Shown here: positions 8,092 through 20,589 of the stretch, one piece after another | Layout: every line of letters begins with the position of its first letter | Position numbering within the stretch: the first letter of the stretch is position 1 | NCBI GenBank assembly: GCA_964247055.1 | Contig: OZ176054.1 | Location: forward strand, 620,001-684,000 | Origin: Paragordius varius | Lineage: Eukaryota > Nematomorpha | Length of the DNA: 64,000 nucleotides | Direction of reading: 5' to 3' | The notes under the pieces: model-generated | Databases searched by the model: none | What the model was told of the DNA's origin: nothing | The model's input: the letters and a program-made list of their open reading frames with translations, nothing else | Translations under genes and position numbers: made by a program

Positions 8092-10586
8092 TCACCGGTG
8101 ACCAATATCCGATTTTTAAGGACAAAGTTTAACTTGAGTATTGATGCGACTGGTTTAATACCATAATTTTTAAAGTATCGTTGTTAAAATCGGATATGAA
8201 AGAGTTTGTCAAACTATCTCTATGTTTTGATGTAGTCTTACAAAGAGAATGCATAAAAAATAATTTTGTTCACCGGTGACCAATATCCGATTTTTAAGGA
8301 CAAAGTTTAACTTGAGTATTGATGCGATTTATTGATACGACTAGTTTTATACATTAATTTTTAAAGTATCGTTGTAAAAATCGGATATGAAAGAGTTTGT
8401 CAAACTATCTCTATATTTTGATGTAGTCTTACTAAGAGAATGTATAAAAAATAATTTTGTTCACCGGTGACCAATATCCGATTTTTAAGGACAAAGTTTA
8501 ACTTGAGTATTGATGCGATTTATTGATACGACTAGTTTTATACATTAATTTTTAAAGTATCGTTGTAAAAATCGGATATGAAAGAGTTTGTCAAACTATC
8601 TCTATATTTCAATGTAGTCTTGCTAAGAGAATATATAAAAAATAATTTTGTTCACCGGTGACCAATATCCGATTTTTAAGGACAAAGTTTAATTTGAGTA
8701 TTGATGCGACTAGTTTAATACCATAATTTTTAAAGTATCGTTGTAAAAATCGGATATGAAAGAGTTTGTAAATCTATCTCTATATTTTGATGTAGTCTTA
8801 CTAAGAGAATGTAGTAAAAATTATTTTGTTCACCGGTGACCAATATCCGATTTTTAAGGACAAAGTTTAACTTGAGTATTGATGCGACTGGTTTAATACC
8901 ATAATTTTTAAAGTATCGTTGTAAAAATCGGATATGAAAGAGTTTGTAAAACTATCTCTATATTTTGATGTAGTCTTACTAAGAGAATGTAGTAAAAATA
9001 ATTTTGTTCACCGGTGACCAATATCCGATTTTTAAGGACAAAGTTTAACTTGAGTATTGATGCGATTTATTGATACGACTAGTTTTATACATTAATTTTT
9101 AAAGTATCGTTGTAAAAATCGGATATGAAAGAGTTTGTCAAACTATCTCTATATTTCAATGTAGTCTTGCTAAGAGAATATATAAAAAATAATTTTGTTC
9201 ACCGGTGACCAATATCCGATTTTTAAGGACAAAGTTTAACTTGAGTATTGATGCGACTGGTTTAATACCATAATTTTTAAAGTATCGTTGTAAAAATCGG
9301 ATATGGAAGAGTTTGTAAAACTATCTCTATATTTTGATGTAGTCTTGCTAAGAGAATATATAAAAAATAATTTTGTTCACCGGTGACCAATATCCGATTT
9401 TTAAGGACAAAGTTTAATTTGAGTATTGATGCGACTAGTTTAATACCATAGTTTTTAAAGTATCGTTGTAAAAATCGGATATGAAAGAGTTTGTAAAACT
9501 ATCTCTATATTTTGATGTAGTCTTACTAAGAGAATGTAGTAAAAATAATTTTGTTCACCGGTGACCAATATCCGATTTTTAAGGACAAAGTTTAATTTGA
9601 GTATTGATGCGACTAGTTTAATACCATAATTTTTAAAGTATCGTTGTAAAAATCGGATATGAAAGAGTTTGTAAAACTATCTCTATATTTTGATGTAGTC
9701 TTACTAAGAGAATGTAGTAAAAATAATTTTGTTCACCGGTGACCAATATCCGATTTTTAAGGACAAAGTTTAATTTGAGTATTGATGCGACTAGTTTAAT
9801 ACCATAATTTTTAAAGTATCGTTGTAAAAATCGGATATGAAAGAGTTTGTCAAACTATCTCTATATTTTGATGTAGTCTTGCTAAGAATGTATAAAAAAT
9901 AGTTTTGTTCACCGGTGACCAATATCCGATTTTTAAGGACAAAGTTTAACTTGAGTATTGATGCGACTGGTTTAATACCATAATTTTTAAAGTATCGTTG
10001 AAATCGGATATGAAAGAGTTTGTCAAACTATCTCCTATATTTTGATGTAGTCTGACTAAGAGAATGTATAAAAAATAATTTTGTTCACCGGTGACCAATA
10101 TCCGATTTTTAAGGACAAAGTTTAACTTGAGTATTGATGCGACTAGTTTAATACATTAATTTTTAAAGTATCGTTGTAAAAATCGGATATGAAAGAGTTT
10201 GTCAAACTATCTCTATATTTTGATGTAGTCTTACTAAGAGAATGTATAAAAAATAGTTTTGTTCACCGGTGACCAATATCCGATTTTTAAGGACAAAGTT
10301 TAACTTGAGTATTGATGCGACTGGTTTAATACCATAATTTTTAAAGTATCGTTGTAAAACTCGGATATGAAAAAGTTTGTCAAACTATCCCTATTTGATG
10401 TAGTCTTACTAAGAGAATGTATAAAAAATTATTTTGTTCACCGGTGACCAATATCCGATTTTTAAGGACAAAGTTTAACTTGAGTATTGATGCGACTGGT
10501 TTAATACCATAATTTTAAAAGTATCGTTGAAATCGGATATGAAAGAGTTTGTCAAACTATCTCTATATTTTGATGTAGTCTTACTA
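8092..10586. repeat. Block of ~2.5 kb repeated at 16,054 (offset 7,962 bp)
   Basis: Diagnostic variants recur exactly 7,962 bp downstream: cgttgttaaaatcgg (8185 and 16147), the atatggaag unit (9306 and 17268), gctaagaatg (9881 and 17843), tctcctatat (10031 and 17993) and gtaaaactcgg (10360 and 18322). Members carry atttcaatgtag and gtagtaaaaat ends found nowhere else. A few single-base differences separate the copies, for example gtaaatctatc near 8773. Similarity fades near 10,586/18,548, where aagaaaatg faces aagagaatg. Confidence 0.85.
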
Positions 10587-13500
10587 AGAAAATGTATAAA
10601 AAATAATTTTGTTCACCGGTGACCAATATCCGATTTTTAAGGACAAAGTTTAACTTGAGTATTGATGCGACTAGTTTAACACATTAATTTTTAAAGTATC
10701 GTTGTAAAAATCGGATATGAAAGAGTTTGTCAAACTATCTCTATATTTTGATGTAGTCTTACTAAGAGAATGTATAAAAAATAATTTTGTTCACCGGTGA
10801 CCAATATTCGATTTTTAAGGACAAAGTTTATTTTGAGTATTGATGCGACTAGTTTAATACATTAATTTTTAAAGTATCGTTGTAAAAATCGGATATGAAA
10901 GAGTTTGTCAAACTATCTCTATATTTTGATGTAGTCTTACTAAGAGAATGTATAAAAAATAATTTTGTTCACCGGTGACCAATATTCGATTTTTAAGGAC
11001 AAAGTTTAACTTGAGTATTGATGCGATTTATTGATACGACTAGTTTTATACATTAATTTTTAAAGTATCGATGTAAAAATCGGATATGAAAGAGTTTGTC
11101 AAACTATCTCTATATTTTGATGTAGTCTTGCTAAGAGAATATATAAAAAATAATTTTGTTCACCGGTGACCAATATCCGATTTTTAAGGACAAAGTTTAA
11201 TTTGAGTATTGATGCGACTAGTTTACTACCATAATTTTTAAAGTATCGTTGTAAAAATCGGATATGAAAGAGTTTGTCAAACTATCTCTATATTTTGATG
11301 TAGTCTTACTAAGAGAATGTATAAAAAATAGTTTTGTTCACCGGTGACCAATATCCGATTTTTAAGGACAAAGTTTAACTTGAGTATTGATGCGACTGGT
11401 TTAATACCATAATTTTTAAAGTATCGTTGTAAAAATCGGATATGAAAAAGTTTGTCAAACTATCCCAATATTTTGATGTAGTCTTACTAAGAGAATGTAT
11501 AAAAAATAATTTTGTTGACCGGTGACCAATATCCGATTTTTAAGGACAAAGTTTAACTTGAGTATTGATGCGATTTATTGATACGACTAGTTTTATACAT
11601 TAATTTTTAAAGTATCGTTGTAAAAATCGGATATGAAAGAGTTTGTCAAACTATCTCTATATTTTGATGTAGTCTTACTAAGAGAATGTATAAAAAATAA
11701 TTTTGTTCACCGGTGACCAATATCCGATTTTTAAGGACAAAGTTTAACTTGAGTATTGATGCGATTTATTGATACGACTAGTTTTATACATTAATTTTTA
11801 AAGTATCGTTGTAAAAATCGGATATGAAAGAGTTTGTCAAACTATCTCTATATTTTGATGTAGTCTTGCTAAGAGAATATATAAAAAATAATTTTGTTCA
11901 CCGGTGACCAATATCCGATTTTTAAGGACAAAGTTTAATTTGAGTATTGATGCGACTAGTTTAATACATTAATTTTTAAAGTATCGTTGTAAAAATCGGA
12001 TATGAAAGAGTTTGTCAAACTATTTCTATATTTTGATGTAGTCTTACTAAGAGAATGTATAAAAAATAATTTTGTTCACCGGTGACCAATATTCGATTTT
12101 TAAGGACAAAGTTTAACTTGAGTATTGATGCGACTGGTTTAATACCATAATTTTTAAAGTATCGTTGTAAAACTCGGATATGAAAAAGTTTGTCAAACTA
12201 TCCCTATTTGATGTAGTCTTACTAAGAGAATGTATAAAAAATTATTTTGTTCACCGGTGACCAATATCCGATTTTTAAGGACAAAGTTTAACTTGAGTAT
12301 TGATGCGACTGGTTTAATACCATAATTTTAAAAGTATCGTTGAAATCGGATATGAAAGAGTTTGTCAAACTATCTCTATATTTTGATGTAGTCTTACTAA
12401 GAAAATGTATAAAAAATAATTTTGTTCACCGGTGACCAATATCCGATTTTTAAGGACAAAGTTTAACTTGAGTATTGATGCGACTAGTTTAACACATTAA
12501 TTTTTAAAGTATCGTTGTAAAAATCGGATATGAAAGAGTTTGTCAAACTATCTCTATATTTTGATGTAGTCTTACTAAGAGAATGTATAAAAAATAATTT
12601 TGTTCACCGGTGACCAATATTCGATTTTTAAGGACAAAGTTTATTTTGAGTATTGATGCGACTAGTTTAATACATTAATTTTTAAAGTATCGTTGTAAAA
12701 ATCGGATATGAAAGAGTTTGTCAAACTATCTCTATATTTTGATGTAGTCTTACTAAGAGAATGTATAAAAAATAATTTTGTTCACCGGTGACCAATATTC
12801 GATTTTTAAGGACAAAGTTTAACTTGAGTATTGATGCGATTTATTGATACGACTAGTTTTATACATTAATTTTTAAAGTATCGATGTAAAAATCGGATAT
12901 GAAAGAGTTTGTCAAACTATCTCTATATTTTGATGTAGTCTTGCTAAGAGAATATATAAAAAATAATTTTGTTCACCGGTGACCAATATCCGATTTTTAA
13001 GGACAAAGTTTAATTTGAGTATTGATGCGACTAGTTTACTACCATAATTTTTAAAGTATCGTTGTAAAAATCGGATATGAAAGAGTTTGTCAAACTATCT
13101 CTATATTTTGATGTAGTCTTACTAAGAGAATGTATAAAAAATAGTTTTGTTCACCGGTGACCAATATCCGATTTTTAAGGACAAAGTTTAACTTGAGTAT
13201 TGATGCGACTGGTTTAATACCATAATTTTTAAAGTATCGTTGTAAAAATCGGATATGAAAAAGTTTGTCAAACTATCCCAATATTTTGATGTAGTCTTAC
13301 TAAGAGAATGTATAAAAAATAATTTTGTTGACCGGTGACCAATATCCGATTTTTAAGGACAAAGTTTAACTTGAGTATTGATGCGATTTATTGATACGAC
13401 TAGTTTTATACATTAATTTTTAAAGTATCGTTGTAAAAATCGGATATGAAAGAGTTTGTCAAACTATCTCTATATTTTGATGTAGTCTTACTAAGAGAAT

Positions 13501-14064
13501 GTATAAAAAATAATTTTGTTCACCGGTGACCAATATCCGATTTTTAAGGACAAAGTTTAACTTGAGTATTGATGCGATTTATTGATACGACTAGTTTTAT
13601 ACATTAATTTTTAAAGTATCGTTGTAAAAATCGGATATGAAAGAGTTTGTCAAACTATCTCTATATTTTGATGTAGTCTTGCTAAGAGAATATATAAAAA
13701 ATAATTTTGTTCACCGGTGACCAATATCCGATTTTTAAGGACAAAGTTTATTTTGAGTATTGATGCGACTAGTTTAATACATTAATTTTTAAAGTATCGT
13801 TGTAAAAATCGGATATGAAAGAGTTTGTCAAACTATTTCTATATTTTGATGTAGTCTTACTAAGAGAATGTATAAAAAATAATTTTGTTCACCGGTGACC
13901 AATATTCGATTTTTAAGGACAAAGTTTAACTTGAGTATTGATGCGACTGGTTTAATACCATAATTTTTAAAGTATCGTTGTAAAAATCGGATATGAAAGA
14001 GTTTGTCAAACTATCTCTATATTTTGATGTAGTCTTGCTAAGAATGTATAAAAAATAGTTTTGT
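9909..14064. repeat. Super-unit 1 (4,156 bp)
   Basis: This super-unit starts at a D-type monomer marked by tctcctatat and tctgactaag. It is followed by A, the gtaaaactcgg unit, a D variant with aattttaaaag, N, T, I with cgatg, P, a G unit with tatcccaat, two I units and an A unit. The set from the gtaaaactcgg unit onward is present twice (1,813 bp period). The next super-unit begins 4,156 bp later with the same D monomer. Confidence 0.85.
10263..13888. repeat. Two tandem copies of a 1,813 bp HOR (10 monomers)
   Basis: Copies run 10263-12075 and 12076-13888. Monomer order is the same in both: gtaaaactcgg G unit, D with aattttaaaag and aagaaaatg, N, T with tattcg, I with cgatg, P, G with tatcccaat, I, I, A. 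The first unit of copy 2 has tattcg where copy 1 has tatccg, so the exchange point lies inside that monomer. The last A unit differs slightly (aatttgag in copy 1, attttgag in copy 2). Confidence 0.85.
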
Positions 14065-17000
14065 TCACCGGTGACCAATATCCGATTTTTAAGGACAAAG
14101 TTTAACTTGAGTATTGATGCGACTGGTTTAATACCATAATTTTTAAAGTATCGTTGAAATCGGATATGAAAGAGTTTGTCAAACTATCTCCTATATTTTG
14201 ATGTAGTCTGACTAAGAGAATGTATAAAAAATAATTTTGTTCACCGGTGACCAATATCCGATTTTTAAGGACAAAGTTTAACTTGAGTATTGATGCGACT
14301 AGTTTAATACATTAATTTTTAAAGTATCGTTGTAAAAATCGGATATGAAAGAGTTTGTCAAACTATCTCTATATTTTGATGTAGTCTTACTAAGAGAATG
14401 TATAAAAAATAGTTTTGTTCACCGGTGACCAATATCCGATTTTTAAGGACAAAGTTTAACTTGAGTATTGATGCGACTGGTTTAATACCATAATTTTTAA
14501 AGTATCGTTGTAAAACTCGGATATGAAAAAGTTTGTCAAACTATCCCTATTTGATGTAGTCTTACTAAGAGAATGTATAAAAAATTATTTTGTTCACCGG
14601 TGACCAATATCCGATTTTTAAGGACAAAGTTTAACTTGAGTATTGATGCGACTGGTTTAATACCATAATTTTAAAAGTATCGTTGAAATCGGATATGAAA
14701 GAGTTTGTCAAACTATCTCTATATTTTGATGTAGTCTTACTAAGAAAATGTATAAAAAATAATTTTGTTCACCGGTGACCAATATCCGATTTTTAAGGAC
14801 AAAGTTTAACTTGAGTATTGATGCGACTAGTTTAACACATTAATTTTTAAAGTATCGTTGTAAAAATCGGATATGAAAGAGTTTGTCAAACTATCTCTAT
14901 ATTTTGATGTAGTCTTACTAAGAGAATGTATAAAAAATAATTTTGTTCACCGGTGACCAATATTCGATTTTTAAGGACAAAGTTTATTTTGAGTATTGAT
15001 GCGACTAGTTTAATACATTAATTTTTAAAGTATCGTTGTAAAAATCGGATATGAAAGAGTTTGTCAAACTATCTCTATATTTTGATGTAGTCTTACTAAG
15101 AGAATGTATAAAAAATAATTTTGTTCACCGGTGACCAATATTCGATTTTTAAGGACAAAGTTTAACTTGAGTATTGATGCGATTTATTGATACGACTAGT
15201 TTTATACATTAATTTTTAAAGTATCGATGTAAAAATCGGATATGAAAGAGTTTGTCAAACTATCTCTATATTTTGATGTAGTCTTGCTAAGAGAATATAT
15301 AAAAAATAATTTTGTTCACCGGTGACCAATATCCGATTTTTAAGGACAAAGTTTAATTTGAGTATTGATGCGACTAGTTTACTACCATAATTTTTAAAGT
15401 ATCGTTGTAAAAATCGGATATGAAAGAGTTTGTCAAACTATCTCTATATTTTGATGTAGTCTTACTAAGAGAATGTATAAAAAATAGTTTTGTTCACCGG
15501 TGACCAATATCCGATTTTTAAGGACAAAGTTTAACTTGAGTATTGATGCGACTGGTTTAATACCATAATTTTTAAAGTATCGTTGTAAAAATCGGATATG
15601 AAAAAGTTTGTCAAACTATCCCAATATTTTGATGTAGTCTTACTAAGAGAATGTATAAAAAATAATTTTGTTGACCGGTGACCAATATCCGATTTTTAAG
15701 GACAAAGTTTAACTTGAGTATTGATGCGATTTATTGATACGACTAGTTTTATACATTAATTTTTAAAGTATCGTTGTAAAAATCGGATATGAAAGAGTTT
15801 GTCAAACTATCTCTATATTTTGATGTAGTCTTACTAAGAGAATGTATAAAAAATAATTTTGTTCACCGGTGACCAATATCCGATTTTTAAGGACAAAGTT
15901 TAACTTGAGTATTGATGCGATTTATTGATACGACTAGTTTTATACATTAATTTTTAAAGTATCGTTGTAAAAATCGGATATGAAAGAGTTTGTCAAACTA
16001 TCTCTATATTTTGATGTAGTCTTACTAAGAGAATGTATAAAAAATAGTTTTGTTCACCGGTGACCAATATCCGATTTTTAAGGACAAAGTTTAACTTGAG
16101 TATTGATGCGACTGGTTTAATACCATAATTTTTAAAGTATCGTTGTTAAAATCGGATATGAAAGAGTTTGTCAAACTATCTCTATGTTTTGATGTAGTCT
16201 TACAAAGAGAATGCATAAAAAATAATTTTGTTCACCGGTGACCAATATCCGATTTTTAAGGACAAAGTTTAACTTGAGTATTGATGCGATTTATTGATAC
16301 GACTAGTTTTATACATTAATTTTTAAAGTATCGTTGTAAAAATCGGATATGAAAGAGTTTGTCAAACTATCTCTATATTTTGATGTAGTCTTACTAAGAG
16401 AATGTATAAAAAATAATTTTGTTCACCGGTGACCAATATCCGATTTTTAAGGACAAAGTTTAACTTGAGTATTGATGCGATTTATTGATACGACTAGTTT
16501 TATACATTAATTTTTAAAGTATCGTTGTAAAAATCGGATATGAAAGAGTTTGTCAAACTATCTCTATATTTCAATGTAGTCTTGCTAAGAGAATATATAA
16601 AAAATAATTTTGTTCACCGGTGACCAATATCCGATTTTTAAGGACAAAGTTTAATTTGAGTATTGATGCGACTAGTTTAATACCATAATTTTTAAAGTAT
16701 CGTTGTAAAAATCGGATATGAAAGAGTTTGTAAAACTATCTCTATATTTTGATGTAGTCTTACTAAGAGAATGTAGTAAAAATTATTTTGTTCACCGGTG
16801 ACCAATATCCGATTTTTAAGGACAAAGTTTAACTTGAGTATTGATGCGACTGGTTTAATACCATAATTTTTAAAGTATCGTTGTAAAAATCGGATATGAA
16901 AGAGTTTGTAAAACTATCTCTATATTTTGATGTAGTCTTACTAAGAGAATGTAGTAAAAATAATTTTGTTCACCGGTGACCAATATCCGATTTTTAAGGA

Positions 17001-17870
17001 CAAAGTTTAACTTGAGTATTGATGCGATTTATTGATACGACTAGTTTTATACATTAATTTTTAAAGTATCGTTGTAAAAATCGGATATGAAAGAGTTTGT
17101 CAAACTATCTCTATATTTCAATGTAGTCTTGCTAAGAGAATATAAAAAAAATAATTTTGTTCACCGGTGACCAATATCCGATTTTTAAGGACAAAGTTTA
17201 ACTTGAGTATTGATGCGACTGGTTTAATACCATAATTTTTAAAGTATCGTTGTAAAAATCGGATATGGAAGAGTTTGTAAAACTATCTCTATATTTTGAT
17301 GTAGTCTTGCTAAGAGAATATATAAAAAATAATTTTGTTCACCGGTGACCAATATCCGATTTTTAAGGACAAAGTTTAATTTGAGTATTGATGCGACTAG
17401 TTTAATACCATAATTTTTAAAGTATCGTTGTAAAAATCGGATATGAAAGAGTTTGTAAAACTATCTCTATATTTTGATGTAGTCTTACTAAGAGAATGTA
17501 GTAAAAATAATTTTGTTCACCGGTGACCAATATCCGATTTTTAAGGACAAAGTTTAATTTGAGTATTGATGCGACTAGTTTAATACCATAATTTTTAAAG
17601 TATCGTTGTAAAAATCGGATATGAAAGAGTTTGTAAAACTATCTCTATATTTTGATGTAGTCTTACTAAGAGAATGTAGTAAAAATTATTTTGTTCACCG
17701 GTGACCAATATCCGATTTTTAAGGACAAAGTTTAACTTGAGTATTGATGCGACTGGTTTAATACCATAATTTTTAAAGTATCGTTGTAAAAATCGGATAT
17801 GAAAGAGTTTGTCAAACTATCTCTATATTTTGATGTAGTCTTGCTAAGAATGTATAAAAAATAGTTTTGT
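14065..17870. repeat. Super-unit 2 (3,806 bp)
   Basis: The first ten units repeat super-unit 1 (D with tctcctatat, A, gtaaaactcgg, aattttaaaag, N, T, I with cgatg, P, tatcccaat G, I). From about 16,010 it switches to a copy of the block at 8,092, with cgttgttaaaatcgg, atttcaatgtag and gtagtaaaaat units. The super-unit is thus a junction between two older blocks. Super-unit 3 begins at 17871 with the same D monomer. Confidence 0.85.
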
Positions 17871-19859
17871 TCACCGGTGACCAATATCCGATTTTTAAGG
17901 ACAAAGTTTAACTTGAGTATTGATGCGACTGGTTTAATACCATAATTTTTAAAGTATCGTTGAAATCGGATATGAAAGAGTTTGTCAAACTATCTCCTAT
18001 ATTTTGATGTAGTCTGACTAAGAGAATGTATAAAAAATAATTTTGTTCACCGGTGACCAATATCCGATTTTTAAGGACAAAGTTTAACTTGAGTATTGAT
18101 GCGACTAGTTTAATACATTAATTTTTAAAGTATCGTTGTAAAAATCGGATATGAAAGAGTTTGTCAAACTATCTCTATATTTTGATGTAGTCTTACTAAG
18201 AGAATGTATAAAAAATAGTTTTGTTCACCGGTGACCAATATCCGATTTTTAAGGACAAAGTTTAACTTGAGTATTGATGCGACTGGTTTAATACCATAAT
18301 TTTTAAAGTATCGTTGTAAAACTCGGATATGAAAAAGTTTGTCAAACTATCCCTATTTGATGTAGTCTTACTAAGAGAATGTATAAAAAATTATTTTGTT
18401 CACCGGTGACCAATATCCGATTTTTAAGGACAAAGTTTAACTTGAGTATTGATGCGACTGGTTTAATACCATAATTTTAAAAGTATCGTTGAAATCGGAT
18501 ATGAAAGAGTTTGTCAAACTATCTCTATATTTTGATGTAGTCTTACTAAGAGAATGTATAAAAAATAATTTTGTTCACCGGTGACCAATATTCGATTTTT
18601 AAGGACAAAGTTTATTTTGAGTATTGATGCGACTAGTTTAATACATTAATTTTTAAAGTATCGTTGTAAAAATCGGATATGAAAGAGTTTGTCAAACTAT
18701 CTCTATATTTTGATGTAGTCTTACTAAGAGAATGTATAAAAAATAATTTTGTTCACCGGTGACCAATATTCGATTTTTAAGGACAAAGTTTAACTTGAGT
18801 ATTGATGCGATTTATTGATACGACTAGTTTTATACATTAATTTTTAAAGTATCGATGTAAAAATCGGATATGAAAGAGTTTGTCAAACTATCTCTATATT
18901 TTGATGTAGTCTTGCTAAGAGAATATATAAAAAATAATTTTGTTCACCGGTGACCAATATCCGATTTTTAAGGACAAAGTTTAATTTGAGTATTGATGCG
19001 ACTAGTTTACTACCATAATTTTTAAAGTATCGTTGTAAAAATCGGATATGAAAGAGTTTGTCAAACTATCTCTATATTTTGATGTAGTCTTACTAAGAGA
19101 ATGTATAAAAAATAGTTTTGTTCACCGGTGACCAATATCCGATTTTTAAGGACAAAGTTTAACTTGAGTATTGATGCGACTGGTTTAATACCATAATTTT
19201 TAAAGTATCGTTGTAAAAATCGGATATGAAAAAGTTTGTCAAACTATCCCAATATTTTGATGTAGTCTTACTAAGAGAATGTATAAAAAATAATTTTGTT
19301 GACCGGTGACCAATATCCGATTTTTAAGGACAAAGTTTAACTTGAGTATTGATGCGATTTATTGATACGACTAGTTTTATACATTAATTTTTAAAGTATC
19401 GTTGTAAAAATCGGATATGAAAGAGTTTGTCAAACTATCTCTATATTTTGATGTAGTCTTACTAAGAGAATGTATAAAAAATAATTTTGTTCACCGGTGA
19501 CCAATATCCGATTTTTAAGGACAAAGTTTAACTTGAGTATTGATGCGATTTATTGATACGACTAGTTTTATACATTAATTTTTAAAGTATCGTTGTAAAA
19601 ATCGGATATGAAAGAGTTTGTCAAACTATCTCTATATTTTGATGTAGTCTTGCTAAGAGAATATATAAAAAATAATTTTGTTCACCGGTGACCAATATCC
19701 GATTTTTAAGGACAAAGTTTATTTTGAGTATTGATGCGACTAGTTTAATACATTAATTTTTAAAGTATCGTTGTAAAAATCGGATATGAAAGAGTTTGTC
19801 AAACTATTTCTATATTTTGATGTAGTCTTACTAAGAGAATGTATAAAAAATAATTTTGT
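17871..19859. repeat. Super-unit 3, shortened copy
   Basis: The order D (tctcctatat), A, gtaaaactcgg and aattttaaaag matches super-units 1 and 2, but the N unit that should follow is missing and the array goes straight to T (tattcg, attttgag). It then continues I with cgatg, P, tatcccaat G, I, I, A as before. The aattttaaaag unit here ends aagagaatg rather than aagaaaatg, so the missing monomer was probably lost by exchange between its end and the end of the N unit. Confidence 0.8.
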
Positions 19860-20589
19860 TCACCGGTGACCAATATTCGATTTTTAAGGACAAAGTTTAA
19901 CTTGAGTATTGATGCGACTAGTTTAACACATTAATTTTTAAAGTATCGTTGTAAAAATCGGATATGAAAGAGTTTGTCAAACTATCTCTATATTTTGATG
20001 TAGTCTTACTAAGAGAATGTATAAAAAATAATTTTGTTCACCGGTGACCAATATCCGATTTTTAAGGACAAAGTTTAACTTATTGATGCGATTTATTGAT
20101 ACGACTAGTTTTATACATTAATTTTTAAAGTATCGATGTAAAAATCGGATATGAAAGAGTTTGTCAAACTATCTCTATATTTTGATGTAGTCTTACTAAG
20201 AGAATGTATAAAAAATAATTTTGTTCACCGGTGACCAATATTCGATTTTTAAGGACAAAGTTTAACTTGAGTATTGATGCGACTAGTTTAACACATTAAT
20301 TTTTAAAGTATCGTTGTAAAAATCGGATATGAAAGAGTTTGTCAAACTATCTCTATATTTTGATGTAGTCTTACTAAGAGAATGTATAAAAAATAATTTT
20401 GTTCACCGGTGACCAATATCCGATTTTTAAGGACAAAGTTTAACTTATTGATGCGATTTATTGATACGACTAGTTTTATACATTAAATTTTAAAGTATCG
20501 ATGTAAAAATCGGATATGAAAGAGTTTGTCAAACTATCTCTATATTTTGATGTAGTCTTACTAAGAGAATGTATAAAAAATAATTTTGT
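19860..20589. repeat. Two tandem copies of a 365 bp dimer HOR
   Basis: The dimer is an N unit (tattcg, gtttaacacatt) followed by an I unit with cgatg that has lost four bases (aacttgagtattg becomes aacttattg). Starts are 19860/20038 and 20225/20403. The next unit (20590) is T type. The shared 4 bp loss shows the dimer was copied after that deletion. The copies differ at one visible base (attaattttt against attaaatttt). Confidence 0.85.
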
